Positions 7,200-14,397 of a DNA stretch of 16,459 bases are shown here, in pieces. The translations under genes and the position numbers were made by a program. The notes under the pieces were generated by a model. It was not told the origin of the DNA. It was given only the letters and a program-made list of their open reading frames with translations, and searched no databases. Each line of letters begins with the position of its first letter. Positions within the stretch are counted from its first letter, which is position 1. Source of the DNA: Ardenticatenales bacterium (GTDB lineage Bacteria; Chloroflexota; Anaerolineae; Promineifilales; UBA4811); assembly GCA_013139935.1 (NCBI GenBank), contig WSZX01000325.1, positions 1 to 16,459 on the forward strand, written 5' to 3'.

Positions 7200-8182
7200 T
7201 TGGAGCACTCCTTGGTGTTATCTTTATCCTTCGTAGCCCGGTGTAACTCCAGGCCAGATGACGCAGATGCGAGCCGGTCGGCATAGGATTCAATCAACTG
7301 CCGGCACGCGAGTTTGGCCCTCCACGATCCCGGGATTCCGTGCTCTCCGTACACGGCACCCGCCAACTGTCCGTAGACAGCGGCAGTGGTATCAGCATCA
7401 TCTCCCAGGTTGACGGCTAGGAGACAACCTTGTCGAAACGAGCCACTATGGTGGAAGGCCCACAGTGCTGCCTCCAGCGATCTGACTACATAGCCAGTTC
7501 CTTTGATATCCGGCGGCCGGCGACCCTTGAAGGAGCCGGCCGCAATCTCCGCGATCTCTGGAACCAGCGGGCTCTCTTCCCAGCAGCCAGGAATGGGGCA
7601 GTAATGCTCCGCCAGTAGCTGATCCTTGGCACACCCGATGACCGCCCCCACAAGCAGCGCCCCGAGGTAGCGGCAGGCGTCCACAGCCGCGGCCGCGGCA
7701 TGGGTCGCGCGAGAGCTCTGGGCTGATCTCAGAATCGCTGTTCGCGGATCGGCAGCGTAAAACAGAGGCACTGGGGCCAGGCGCATGATGGAGCCATTGC
7801 CGGCCGACATGGGATGCGAAGAACCACAATACCTATCTCCAGTTCGTTCAAATCGCAGCAGAGCATCCCGTACCGTGTTGCCGATATCAAAACATTGCCC
7901 CGTGCTGCTCAGGTACCCCTCTCTGTACCAGCGCAGGTATCGTTGTAGCTGATCAATGGGGTCAAAGCCGTCTCTCTCCAGCAAGCTCTCCGCCAGACAG
8001 AGTGCCATCGAAGTGTCATCGGTCCACTGGCCTGCTTCCAGGCCGAAAGGGCCTCCTCCAACCATATCGTCCAGCGGCTCAAAAGAGCCCGGCGGTCTGA
8101 ACTCAACAGATGTCCCTACTGCGTCGCCGACTGCCAGCCCAAGCAGAGAGCCACGGTAGCGCTGTCTCCGTTCCATACTCAT
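7196..8182 (-). CDS. ADP-ribosylglycohydrolase (ARH/DraG family)
   Basis: 328 residues, full length for the ARH/DraG fold, a two-metal (usually Mg) hydrolase that removes ADP-ribose from proteins or small molecules. Signature segments: GLAVGDAVGTSVEF near the N terminus; GQWTDDTSMALCLAESL with metal ligands T54, D55, D56; SAGNGSIMRLAP (about 126-137); and AVNLGDDADTTAAVYGQLAGA with D262, D264 and T265 completing the di-metal site. All key residues are present, so it should be active; the substrate is unknown because no ADP-ribosyltransferase is nearby. Of three in-frame starts I chose ATG 8182, since GGAAGTGA lies 7 nt upstream; ATG 8200 has no such site. It follows the permease gene by 46 nt and overlaps the small lipoprotein gene downstream, so all three likely form one operon. 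Confidence 0.92.
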   Translation of the reverse strand: MSMERRQRYRGSLLGLAVGDAVGTSVEFRPPGSFEPLDDMVGGGPFGLEAGQWTDDTSMALCLAESLLERDGFDPIDQLQRYLRWYREGYLSSTGQCFDIGNTVRDALLRFERTGDRYCGSSHPMSAGNGSIMRLAPVPLFYAADPRTAILRSAQSSRATHAAAAAVDACRYLGALLVGAVIGCAKDQLLAEHYCPIPGCWEESPLVPEIAEIAAGSFKGRRPPDIKGTGYVVRSLEAALWAFHHSGSFRQGCLLAVNLGDDADTTAAVYGQLAGAVYGEHGIPGSWRAKLACRQLIESYADRLASASSGLELHRATKDKDNTKECSK

Positions 8183-8228
8183 TCTTGTTTCACTTCCCAT
8201 CTGGCCACAACTGCGCGAGCAGTGTATC

Positions 8229-8720
8229 TCACAGCAGCCGACTCAGGGCATTGGCCAGCAGCCCAGCGATGGGTGGCACGACGAAGGTGAGGCCATAGCG
8301 CACCAGGGCCGCCTTTGGATCAATCAGGGCGATCTCGACAGGCAGACGCGACACGGACCACAATGACCAAGCGGAGACAAAGCCTACCACCGCGCCCAGG
8401 CCGGCCCCTGCCTGCTGGAGCCCTGCCATCAGGGGAAAGACAGCATATGGCGAACCGGGCACCAACCCACCGGCCACGCAAGCGATAAGAACCCCCTTGG
8501 CCCCAGCCTGAGCACCTATCCAGCGGGAAATCAGCTCCTTGGGAACGAGCACCTGGACCAGCCCTGCTATGACAAAGCCCAACAACAGTATAGGGAGGTT
8601 GCGCCACAGGTTGCTCCCACCAGCCAATATTCCGGCAAGCGGCAGGTCGCGCCCTCGCCAGAAGGCAAACACCAGCAATGCCGCCGCGACGGCGGACAGA
8701 ATCAGCGTTGTTGCGTCCAT
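8229..8720 (-). CDS. Half-size YraQ/ArsP-like permease
   Basis: 163-residue integral membrane protein resembling one repeat of the COG0701 permease family (YraQ/ArsP, PF03773). About five hydrophobic segments: TTLILSAVAAALLVFAF, NLPILLLGFVIAGLVQVL, GVLIACVAGGLVPGSPYAVFPLMAGL, GAVVGFVSAWSLWSV and YGLTFVVPPIAGLLANAL. The family trait is a core Gly/Pro-rich loop, here CVAGGLVPGSPYAVFP, followed by a second helix with AGAGLGAVVGF. Full-length members are about 300 residues or more with two such repeats, so this one would need to dimerise. Substrate unknown. The frame has TTG 8759, ATG 8750 and ATG 8720; I chose 8720 because AGGGG lies about 10 nt upstream and the first membrane helix starts right after. 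It is the first gene of the operon. Confidence 0.75.
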   Translation of the reverse strand: MDATTLILSAVAAALLVFAFWRGRDLPLAGILAGGSNLWRNLPILLLGFVIAGLVQVLVPKELISRWIGAQAGAKGVLIACVAGGLVPGSPYAVFPLMAGLQQAGAGLGAVVGFVSAWSLWSVSRLPVEIALIDPKAALVRYGLTFVVPPIAGLLANALSRLL

Positions 8721-9002
8721 TGATTTGCTACCCCTGCGCAGTCGATTCATTCCTTTCAATCGTCTTTCGGCGAGATGCCGGAAATGGAATACCTTGCTGG
8801 CCGTTCACGAAGGCCGGGTACTGGTTCCCCAAACTGTCAGGTTGAGTGCGGTTGGTGCCCTTGCCATCGACCGGTTTGGATCCGCCACCGCCGTGCAGCT
8901 TCCGGTTAGCCGCCAGGAGCAATATCCTGCTCGCTTCCCTGGACCCGCCCCACCAGCCACCTTTTCCGAGGGGTGGGCGATCAAGGACCCCCGCGTGCCG
9001 GC

Positions 9003-11063
9003 TTATGGGGATGGGCTCTCCTGATCCGGCTCGACCGGACACAGCTCAATCAGCCCGAGCGCGTGCAGCAGTTCAAACCGTTTCACCACCAACTCGGCAT
9101 CGCGGATGCCGGACTCTATCTCCACCAGATCCACTATCTCCAACGCGTTGCGCCGGCCGTCAGCCCAATAGTCTGCCATGACAGGCAATGTATAGCCCCC
9201 GCGGGAGCGAGAATCGATCAACTCGTGCCAGGCGGTCTGCTCCTCTTGCGACAGCGCAACCAAACGGCCGCGCAGCACGACCGGGCCACGGAATAGGCGG
9301 CGTGGTACGAATGTGGCAGCCTTTTGCTCCCATTCCTCCATCCGCGGACTTGACTGGCTTGGTTCATCCACGCCTTTTCCCCGCATTGGGCCGACCTGAG
9401 TCGCTCGCCGGCAGCGCTCCAACTGAGCCTCGGCAAAATGGGTCGCTTCACTGCTCAACTCGGCTGCCAACGGCTTGGCCCCGATCCACAGGCGGGAGAG
9501 AGTCACCAGGGATTCCCGGTGACGGGCTAGCTGATAGGCAACCAGGCGTCGGAGTTGACCGATCCCGGGTGCAGTGGCGGCCGGCGTTTCCCCATCAAAC
9601 ATCCGCGTGATGTGGGCCTGCACCGCCTTTGCCAATCGTCCCTGAAAGCCAGCAGCCATCTCGTAAGCCAGCCAGGTGGTCTTTTCCCAGCCGGCGCTGG
9701 CGACAAAATAGAGAAAGGCCCCCGCCAGGCTCCCGGCCCGAGCAAGCATGGCCGGATCGATTCTGTCCAGGGTGTCGGCCGACGTGTGGTAGAACTTGTC
9801 TGGACTCTGGATGAGCATCGCCATCGGAACACCTACCGTGGGATCAGAGAAGATATAGTGGTCCGATCCCCCGGAAAAGCCGGTGGTCGCGTACCGAAAG
9901 AGAGGGTACGTCCCTAGCCCGGAGTGCGATGCAGCATCATCAAAGAGCTCCTCCCGCAGCCGTTCCAGCAGATCCGGCACAAAGGAGCTGGCAGAGTCCG
10001 GGGGACATTCCAGGATGAACGACGAACCGTTCAGTACCTCGTCGCCACCTACCATATCCAGGTTGATCCCCGCAACCATAGAGGGAATCTCGCTCTCATG
10101 CGCAGACAGATAGGCGTAGGTGCCTAGCATTTCCGGCACCCAGAGAAAGCGGATGCCGCGCCTCGGCCTGGGCAGATCACCATTGCGGATGAGGTAGTGC
10201 AAGGTCCGGGCTGTCTCGAGAGCGGCCGCGGCTCCAGAGGCATTGTCGTTGGCGGACGGCTGCGGGTGGCAGAGATGAGACACAAGGAGCGCCTGCTGAC
10301 CAGTATCGCCAGGAATGAACGCGGTCACAACCTCGAACGTTCCGTCGTATAAGCGGCTGCTCACATGGGCGCGCACTCGTACCGGTGGCAATCCCTCATT
10401 GGCGCGGGTACGAACAAGCTCACACAGCCACGCCCCCTGGCGGGGAGAGAGTACAAACCCGAAGCACTTGGTTTCGGAGGGATGATCTGACCACCAGTAC
10501 GACGTATACTGCCGGGCATCCGGCAGATCCATGGGCTCGCGTACCGGCCGAACCGTTCTCATCCCATAGAAGATGATGCCGATTGCTCCGTGCTCCTCTA
10601 CAGCTAATCGACGCACGCGCTCTACTTCGCCCTTTGTAAGCACAATCTTTCCGGCCAGATCAAGCCCGTCGTATTCCGCCTGATCCAAGCCATCGCTTAG
10701 CAACACTACCTCGGCTGTCCCATCGAAGGAAGTACTGCGCTGGATGAGCGACAGCTTGAGTTGGCGATAGTCCGCCAGCCTGCAAGCGTGGTCGGCCGGA
10801 TCGATCAGATCCAGTCTGGCAGCGGTCGCGTGCCATTCCTGGAAAGAGGATTCCGTCCAGAAGCGCGTCTCGCGGTTGGCCGGGAAGGTCTCCAACTGCG
10901 CGTCCAAACCGGCCTTGTGCAATTCGTCCAACACGTAGGTGGCGGCCGCCCGATAGCCGGGGCTGGCTTGGATGCGGTGATGGCGAACGATGGCCGCAAC
11001 GTGCTCCTTTGCGACATCTCCTGAGAACCGGTTCCGGACGAGTGCAAAGCTATCTCTTAGCAT
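9003..11063 (-). CDS. M28/DUF4910-type zinc aminopeptidase-like protein with C-terminal extension
   Basis: 686-residue protein without a clear signal peptide, so probably cytoplasmic. The N-terminal half contains a PA-like insertion (GKIVLTKGEVERVRR...GAIGIIFYG). The M28 catalytic core follows: SHLCHPQPSANDNASG with zinc ligands H263 and D273, WVPEMLGTYAYL with the catalytic Glu, GINLDMVGGDE with a further acidic ligand, GGSDHYIF, and FYHTSADTLDRIDP with the last histidine. The set looks complete. About 200 residues follow the core, ending in a segment with GRRNALEIVDLVEIESG and VKRFELLHALGLIEL that looks like a winged helix. The frame opens at GTG 11096, but ATG 11063 has GAAGGA about 10 nt upstream and is preferred. 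It is the gene left of the putative replication origin and reads away from it. Confidence 0.85.
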   Translation of the reverse strand: MLRDSFALVRNRFSGDVAKEHVAAIVRHHRIQASPGYRAAATYVLDELHKAGLDAQLETFPANRETRFWTESSFQEWHATAARLDLIDPADHACRLADYRQLKLSLIQRSTSFDGTAEVVLLSDGLDQAEYDGLDLAGKIVLTKGEVERVRRLAVEEHGAIGIIFYGMRTVRPVREPMDLPDARQYTSYWWSDHPSETKCFGFVLSPRQGAWLCELVRTRANEGLPPVRVRAHVSSRLYDGTFEVVTAFIPGDTGQQALLVSHLCHPQPSANDNASGAAAALETARTLHYLIRNGDLPRPRRGIRFLWVPEMLGTYAYLSAHESEIPSMVAGINLDMVGGDEVLNGSSFILECPPDSASSFVPDLLERLREELFDDAASHSGLGTYPLFRYATTGFSGGSDHYIFSDPTVGVPMAMLIQSPDKFYHTSADTLDRIDPAMLARAGSLAGAFLYFVASAGWEKTTWLAYEMAAGFQGRLAKAVQAHITRMFDGETPAATAPGIGQLRRLVAYQLARHRESLVTLSRLWIGAKPLAAELSSEATHFAEAQLERCRRATQVGPMRGKGVDEPSQSSPRMEEWEQKAATFVPRRLFRGPVVLRGRLVALSQEEQTAWHELIDSRSRGGYTLPVMADYWADGRRNALEIVDLVEIESGIRDAELVVKRFELLHALGLIELCPVEPDQESPSP

Positions 11064-11107
11064 GAGAAACGGTTCCTTCGATTGGGTTGAGCACACAGCG
11101 TGATGAC

Positions 11108-11136
11108 AGTATAACCGTGGCAGAACCGTAAGGCAA
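11108..11136 (-). promoter_or_regulatory. Promoter of the M28 peptidase gene
   Basis: On the minus strand: TTGCCT (11131-11136), 17-bp spacer, TATACT (11108-11113). Predicted start near 11101, leader about 38 nt. Confidence 0.6.
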
Positions 11137-11273
11137 GAGACAGAGAGGCCCCACCACCGTTCCCTCTGTCAGACCACTGGCGGGCTTTCTACAGATCGTC
11201 CTCATCCATGGAGATGGCAGGTCGTCACGAACATCATCACCGCCCTCCAAAGGCATCCACCCCTACGGAATCC

Positions 11274-11323
11274 TGTGGATAACTCGGCGAAATCTGTGGA
11301 GAAATCCTCCTTGCTGTGGAAAA
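11274..11323 (-). repeat. Array of three DnaA boxes
   Basis: TGTGGATAA (11274), TGTGGAGAA (11295) and TGTGGAAAA (11315), all in the same orientation; their complements are TTATCCACA, TTCTCCACA and TTTTCCACA. They start 21 and 20 bp apart, about two helical turns, so DnaA molecules would lie on one face of the DNA. Confidence 0.8.
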
Positions 11324-11582
11324 CAAGAGGTGTCAGACCTTCCATCCCCTAACAACCCAGTCGTGGATGGGGAAGGGATGTTAGCAGAGGGTACGAAAGA
11401 GAAGCGGATCTGCGAAACAGCGATGGGGGAAATGGGTCACCGGACCAGAAGCACCGAGGATGCAGAAGAGATCAACACCTACTCCACAGGGCGGTGTCCG
11501 GCATCGACCGTGGATATGAGGGGGCCGCGACCGAGCAACGATATATACAGCGAGAAGCGGCTGCTAGAGAGAAGATATCCAG

Positions 11583-11620
11583 TTTTCCACAGTTCCTACT
11601 ACTGTTACTACAATATATTA
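11583..11620 (+). other. Putative origin unwinding element: DnaA box plus DnaA-trios
   Basis: TTTTCCACA (11583-11591), a 4-nt GTTC spacer, then CTA CTA CTG TTA CTA (11596-11610) leading into CAATATATTA. The complementary strand reads as repeated 3'-GAT/AAT-5' trinucleotides, the DnaA-trio motif known to seed single-strand DnaA filaments in bacterial origins. Confidence 0.65.
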
Positions 11621-11646
11621 AGGACGAATATGAAGTGTAGAAATCC

Positions 11647-11675
11647 TTTACCGCGCTCAAACAGAACGATATAAT
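11647..11675 (+). promoter_or_regulatory. Promoter of the CPBP protease gene, leaderless type
   Basis: TTTACC (11647-11652), 17-bp spacer, perfect TATAAT (11670-11675). Only 9 nt separate the -10 box from ATG 11685 and no Shine-Dalgarno is present, so the message should start within a few nucleotides of the start codon. Confidence 0.6.
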
Positions 11676-11684
11676 CCTGATGCC

Positions 11685-12662
11685 ATGGAGATACTGTTGG
11701 GATTTGCAGGGACCTTGGGACTTGTGCTAGTGGCGAACATCGCGGAAGGTCGCGACAGATGGACATTGGGTTTGGTGCGGTTTCTCTTTGTCTTCAATCT
11801 GTCTCTTGGATTGGCTGGTGCTTTCGCTCTCCTCGCCGGTGGCTTTGGTGTTCTCCTACCGAACCTTGACGTCTCCTTCTCTACGGGGGGCGCGGTTCTG
11901 CTCGTGACATCTGTTGTCGGTTTCCTTTGTCTCTCCCCCGCTGTTCGCATGCGATTGTCACCCGTCATGTCGATCCGCCCGGAATCCCCCGTTCATCTCA
12001 CTGCTTTGATTCTGTCCTGCTATCTCGTCTCCTGGGTTCTGCTTACCTTGTCCCTAGTCGGCGGCCTTCAGGGCTTGCAGGCCAGCGCGGAGAGCGTCTC
12101 GGTCTTTGGTTATGTGATTCAAGCATTGGGCTTGCTGCTGACCTCCCTGTTGGGGGTGGGTCTCTTCACCCGTCGCCGCTGGGTGCAGGTCGTTGACCGG
12201 TTAGGTCTGTCCAGTTTCCGTTGGCGTTCCCTCCTTGTTGCGCCTTTGGCTATTGTTCTTCTCGTCTCGATCAACCTTGTGGTCTCAGTCATCTGGGTGG
12301 TTCTTGATCCCGGCCAGGCGGATGCCGTCCGGCAGATATCCGATGCGGTGTTGAGGGATTTTGATTCCGTGGGAACAATCTTTCTTTTGGCCGCGCTGTC
12401 GAGCGTGAGTGAGGAAATTCTTTTTCGAGGAGCCTTGCAGCCTCGTTTGGGCATTCCTTTCACTTCGCTCCTCTTTGCTGCAACCCATCTACAATATGCC
12501 ATCTCTCCGGCTACGCTGGTGGTCTTTATCATCGGACTGGTTCTGGGGGCGTTGCGCCGCTACTTGGACACCTGGGCGGCACTCCTGACCCATTTTGGCT
12601 ACAACTTTGGACTGCTCTTGCTGGGACTGGTTGCGAGCAGGTTGCTCGAGATGGCGGGATGA
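11685..12662 (+). CDS. CPBP (CAAX/Abi) intramembrane metalloprotease-like protein
   Basis: 325-residue polytopic membrane protein with about eight hydrophobic segments. The C-terminal half carries the conserved CPBP/Abi motifs: SEEILFRGAL with E243-E244 and R248; FAATHLQY with H268; and HFGYNFGLLLL with H303 and N307. These glutamates and histidines form the intramembrane active site in the family (Rce1-like). The N-terminal half, about 180 residues of membrane helices, has no recognised motif. Its substrate is unknown; bacterial members act in protein processing or bacteriocin self-immunity. The ATG has no Shine-Dalgarno and lies 9 nt after a TATAAT box. The last bases overlap the next gene (ATGA, 4 bp), so the two are translationally coupled. 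It is the first gene to the right of the putative origin. Confidence 0.88.
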   Translation: MEILLGFAGTLGLVLVANIAEGRDRWTLGLVRFLFVFNLSLGLAGAFALLAGGFGVLLPNLDVSFSTGGAVLLVTSVVGFLCLSPAVRMRLSPVMSIRPESPVHLTALILSCYLVSWVLLTLSLVGGLQGLQASAESVSVFGYVIQALGLLLTSLLGVGLFTRRRWVQVVDRLGLSSFRWRSLLVAPLAIVLLVSINLVVSVIWVVLDPGQADAVRQISDAVLRDFDSVGTIFLLAALSSVSEEILFRGALQPRLGIPFTSLLFAATHLQYAISPATLVVFIIGLVLGALRRYLDTWAALLTHFGYNFGLLLLGLVASRLLEMAG

Positions 12663-13906
12663 ACACCGATCTTTCCGGCCGATTGCGCCGTCTGGGTTTG
12701 GGCAAAGGACCGGCAGCTCTCCGACCGGCGGAGCAAAGGCGACAAACGCGATGTGTGGAAAATCTGTTGCCCGGCCGGTTGCTTCCGAGTGAGGACAGTG
12801 CATGCTTTGTGACAGAGCGCAACTACCCGCTGGACTGGGCGCACGGGACACAGTCGTTGGGCTCGCTCTTGGACGCCTCCACCAAGGTGGCGGCAACCAT
12901 GTTCAGGGAACCCTCTCTGGGCCAGCTATCTTTTCGCGATTTTGTATTCCTTGATACCGAGACCACCGGGTTGTCCGGCGGAACGGGGACGATCGCGTTT
13001 TTGGTGGGGGTTGGTTTCTTTGAGGGTTCTCAATTCGTTGTGCGACAGTTCTTTTTACGCAGCCCCGATGACGAACCAGCCATGTTGGCAGCTCTGACAG
13101 AGCAACTCGTTTCCCATCCGGGGATCGTTTCCTTCAACGGCCGCAGTTTTGATATTCCCTTGCTGGAAACCCGTTACATACTCAACCGCCGGCCGCCGCC
13201 TTTTTCTGATTCGCCTCACCTCGACTTGCTTCAACCCGCTCGTCGCCTTTGGCGTGGCTCGCTGGACTCCTGTCGCCTGATCTCGCTGGAAGAACAGGTT
13301 CTGGGTATCAGGAGAGACCAGACGGACATTCCGGGCGGGTTGATTCCCGGGATCTATCGCGATTATTTGCGCACAGGCAACGGGATTGAGATGCCACGCA
13401 TCTTTTACCACAATAGGGTGGACGTTCTATCCATGGTGACGCTGATCTCCCAACTCTGTCGCATCTTTGAGCAGCCGAGTGCCGAGGTGGACAAAGGCGA
13501 GCATTGGTTCTCCCTGGCCAGGTGGTACGAGGCGCTGGGCCTGACGGCCAGGGCAGAAGAAGCCTACCGATGCGCCATCGCGACGGGGCTGACGACAGCA
13601 GCTTTCCAAGATGCGCTCTCGCGGCTGGGGCGACTGCTCAAACGTTCCGGCCGGAGAGATGACGCCCAGGTCATCTGGAGACAACTGGCGGCTGTTGAAA
13701 TGGATGATGTGCGGGGGCACATAGAGATGGCCAAGCACTGTGAGTGGCATACACGAGAGTTGGGGGAGGCGGCCGACTGGACTCGTGGAGCATTGAGACT
13801 GGCAGGGCGCTGGCCCAGGCGAACACAGAGCACTGCTCGGCCGGAACTGACCCATCGTTTAGCCCGCCTAGAGCGCAAGCTAGTCAAATCCACATCCCGC
13901 CAGTAG
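12659..13906 (+). CDS. YprB-like RNase H-fold exonuclease with C-terminal TPR-like repeats
   Basis: 415 residues. The central domain (about 80-280) is an RNase H-like 3'-5' exonuclease of the YprB/RNase_H_2 family: DTETTGLSGGTGTIAFLVG with metal ligands D99 and E101, SFNGRSFDIPLLETR with D165, and YHNRVDVLSM with D255. It also contains the family's C-terminal landmarks LISLEEQVLGIRR and DIPGGLIPGIYRDYLRTG. The last 120 residues, with KGEHWFSLARWYEALGLTARAEEAYRCAI, look like TPR helices, commonly attached to this family. The N-terminal 80 residues are poorly conserved. The nucleic acid substrate is unknown. The start ATG overlaps the CPBP stop by 4 bp. Confidence 0.87.
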   Translation: MNTDLSGRLRRLGLGKGPAALRPAEQRRQTRCVENLLPGRLLPSEDSACFVTERNYPLDWAHGTQSLGSLLDASTKVAATMFREPSLGQLSFRDFVFLDTETTGLSGGTGTIAFLVGVGFFEGSQFVVRQFFLRSPDDEPAMLAALTEQLVSHPGIVSFNGRSFDIPLLETRYILNRRPPPFSDSPHLDLLQPARRLWRGSLDSCRLISLEEQVLGIRRDQTDIPGGLIPGIYRDYLRTGNGIEMPRIFYHNRVDVLSMVTLISQLCRIFEQPSAEVDKGEHWFSLARWYEALGLTARAEEAYRCAIATGLTTAAFQDALSRLGRLLKRSGRRDDAQVIWRQLAAVEMDDVRGHIEMAKHCEWHTRELGEAADWTRGALRLAGRWPRRTQSTARPELTHRLARLERKLVKSTSRQ

Positions 13907-13939
13907 AATGGTGCTGGCGCTCTGTGTCCTACGTTTTTT
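13898..13939 (+). terminator. Possible weak terminator after the exonuclease gene
   Basis: CGCCAG (13898-13903) pairs with CTGGCG (13914-13919) across a 10-nt loop spanning the stop codon, and a run of six T follows at 13934-13939. The 14-nt gap between stem and T-run is longer than in a normal intrinsic terminator, so this is tentative. Confidence 0.3.
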
Positions 13940-13975
13940 GCTCAATGTATCGGGGATTGGGGAGCGGATTGCCTA

Positions 13976-14003
13976 TTGACAGGATAGCCACCAAGGATAT
14001 ACT
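13976..14003 (+). promoter_or_regulatory. padR promoter
   Basis: Perfect -35 TTGACA (13976-13981), 16-bp spacer, TATACT (13998-14003, five of six). The best promoter in the window. The predicted start, near 14010, abuts the inverted repeat at 14011-14033. Confidence 0.8.
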
Positions 14004-14010
14004 TCCAGCC

Positions 14011-14033
14011 AATACTATAGTTACATAGGTATT
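14011..14033. promoter_or_regulatory. Probable PadR operator
   Basis: 23-bp imperfect palindrome: AATAC (14011-14015) and GTATT (14029-14033) are perfect arms, and the core TATAG-TTA-CATAG is nearly symmetric. It resembles known PadR sites of the ATAC(N)GTAT / ATGT(N)ACAT type. It lies at the transcription start of the padR gene, so binding would block its own transcription. Confidence 0.65.
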
Positions 14034-14043
14034 GGCCGAGCCG

Positions 14044-14397
14044 ATGTCATCCATTCAGCAGCAGATGCGCAAGGGAACTACCACAGTTGTCATTCTCAAG
14101 CTCTTGGCGGATGAGGGAGTCCCGATGCACGGTTACCAGATTATCCGCCAACTGGAAGCGCAAAGCGGTGGATACTTTTCTTTCAAGGAAGGCTTGGTCT
14201 ATCCACGGCTGCATCAATTGGAGCGCGAGGGCCTGTTGAGTAGCGAGTGGGAAGGAAAGCCCGGTACCCGTCGGCGCAAGGTGTATCGCATGACCCAGGA
14301 CGGTCTCTGTCGATTGGCAGAAGAGTTGGATCAGTGGCGACGCCTGAGTTCCACGCTCAACCAGATGTTGGGCGTGGAACAGGAGCAGGCAGGGTGA
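14044..14397 (+). CDS. PadR-family transcriptional regulator
   Basis: 117-residue winged-helix repressor. The PadR fold runs from GTTTVVILKLLADEGVPMHGYQIIRQLE through FSFKEGLVYPRLHQLEREGLLSSEW to the wing GTRRRKVYRMTQDGLCRLAEE, followed by a short C-terminal helix for dimerisation. A TTG start at 14032 is open, but ATG 14044 fits the family N terminus; the Shine-Dalgarno is weak. It probably represses itself and the coupled membrane gene through the palindrome at 14011-14033. Its inducer is unknown. The stop overlaps the next start codon by 4 bp. Confidence 0.92.
   Translation: MSSIQQQMRKGTTTVVILKLLADEGVPMHGYQIIRQLEAQSGGYFSFKEGLVYPRLHQLEREGLLSSEWEGKPGTRRRKVYRMTQDGLCRLAEELDQWRRLSSTLNQMLGVEQEQAG

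Larger units (their letters stand above)
11064..11684. other. oriC: Candidate chromosomal replication origin (oriC)
   Basis: Longest gene-free stretch in the window, lying between divergent genes. It holds a perfect DnaA box TGTGGATAA (11274-11282), two one-mismatch boxes (11295-11303, 11315-11323), two weaker two-mismatch boxes (TACTCCACA 11482-11490; CGTGGATAT 11509-11517), and a TTTTCCACA box (11583-11591) that opens into a trinucleotide run and an AT-rich tract. DnaA boxes in a cluster plus a DnaA-trio/unwinding element are the defining layout of bacterial origins. Flanking genes read outward on both sides, as leading-strand genes near an origin do. Typical origin neighbours (dnaA, dnaN, rpmH, rnpA) are not in the window, so this could alternatively be a secondary DnaA-binding locus such as a titration site. 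Confidence 0.7.

Noticed and set aside
6894..7286. Plus-strand frames after comM
   Set aside because: No Shine-Dalgarno and no domain; they overlap the minus-strand lipoprotein and glycohydrolase genes, which have strong support.
8728..9042. 104-residue reading frame on the minus strand between the peptidase and permease genes
   Set aside because: It overlaps the 3' end of the peptidase gene and the permease start region, lacks a ribosome site, and its Gly/Pro/Arg-rich translation shows no domain. A relic of a former gene or repeat cannot be excluded.
11330..11674. 114-residue frame across the origin region
   Set aside because: No ribosome site, no domain, and it runs through the DnaA boxes and trio repeat, which explain the sequence better.
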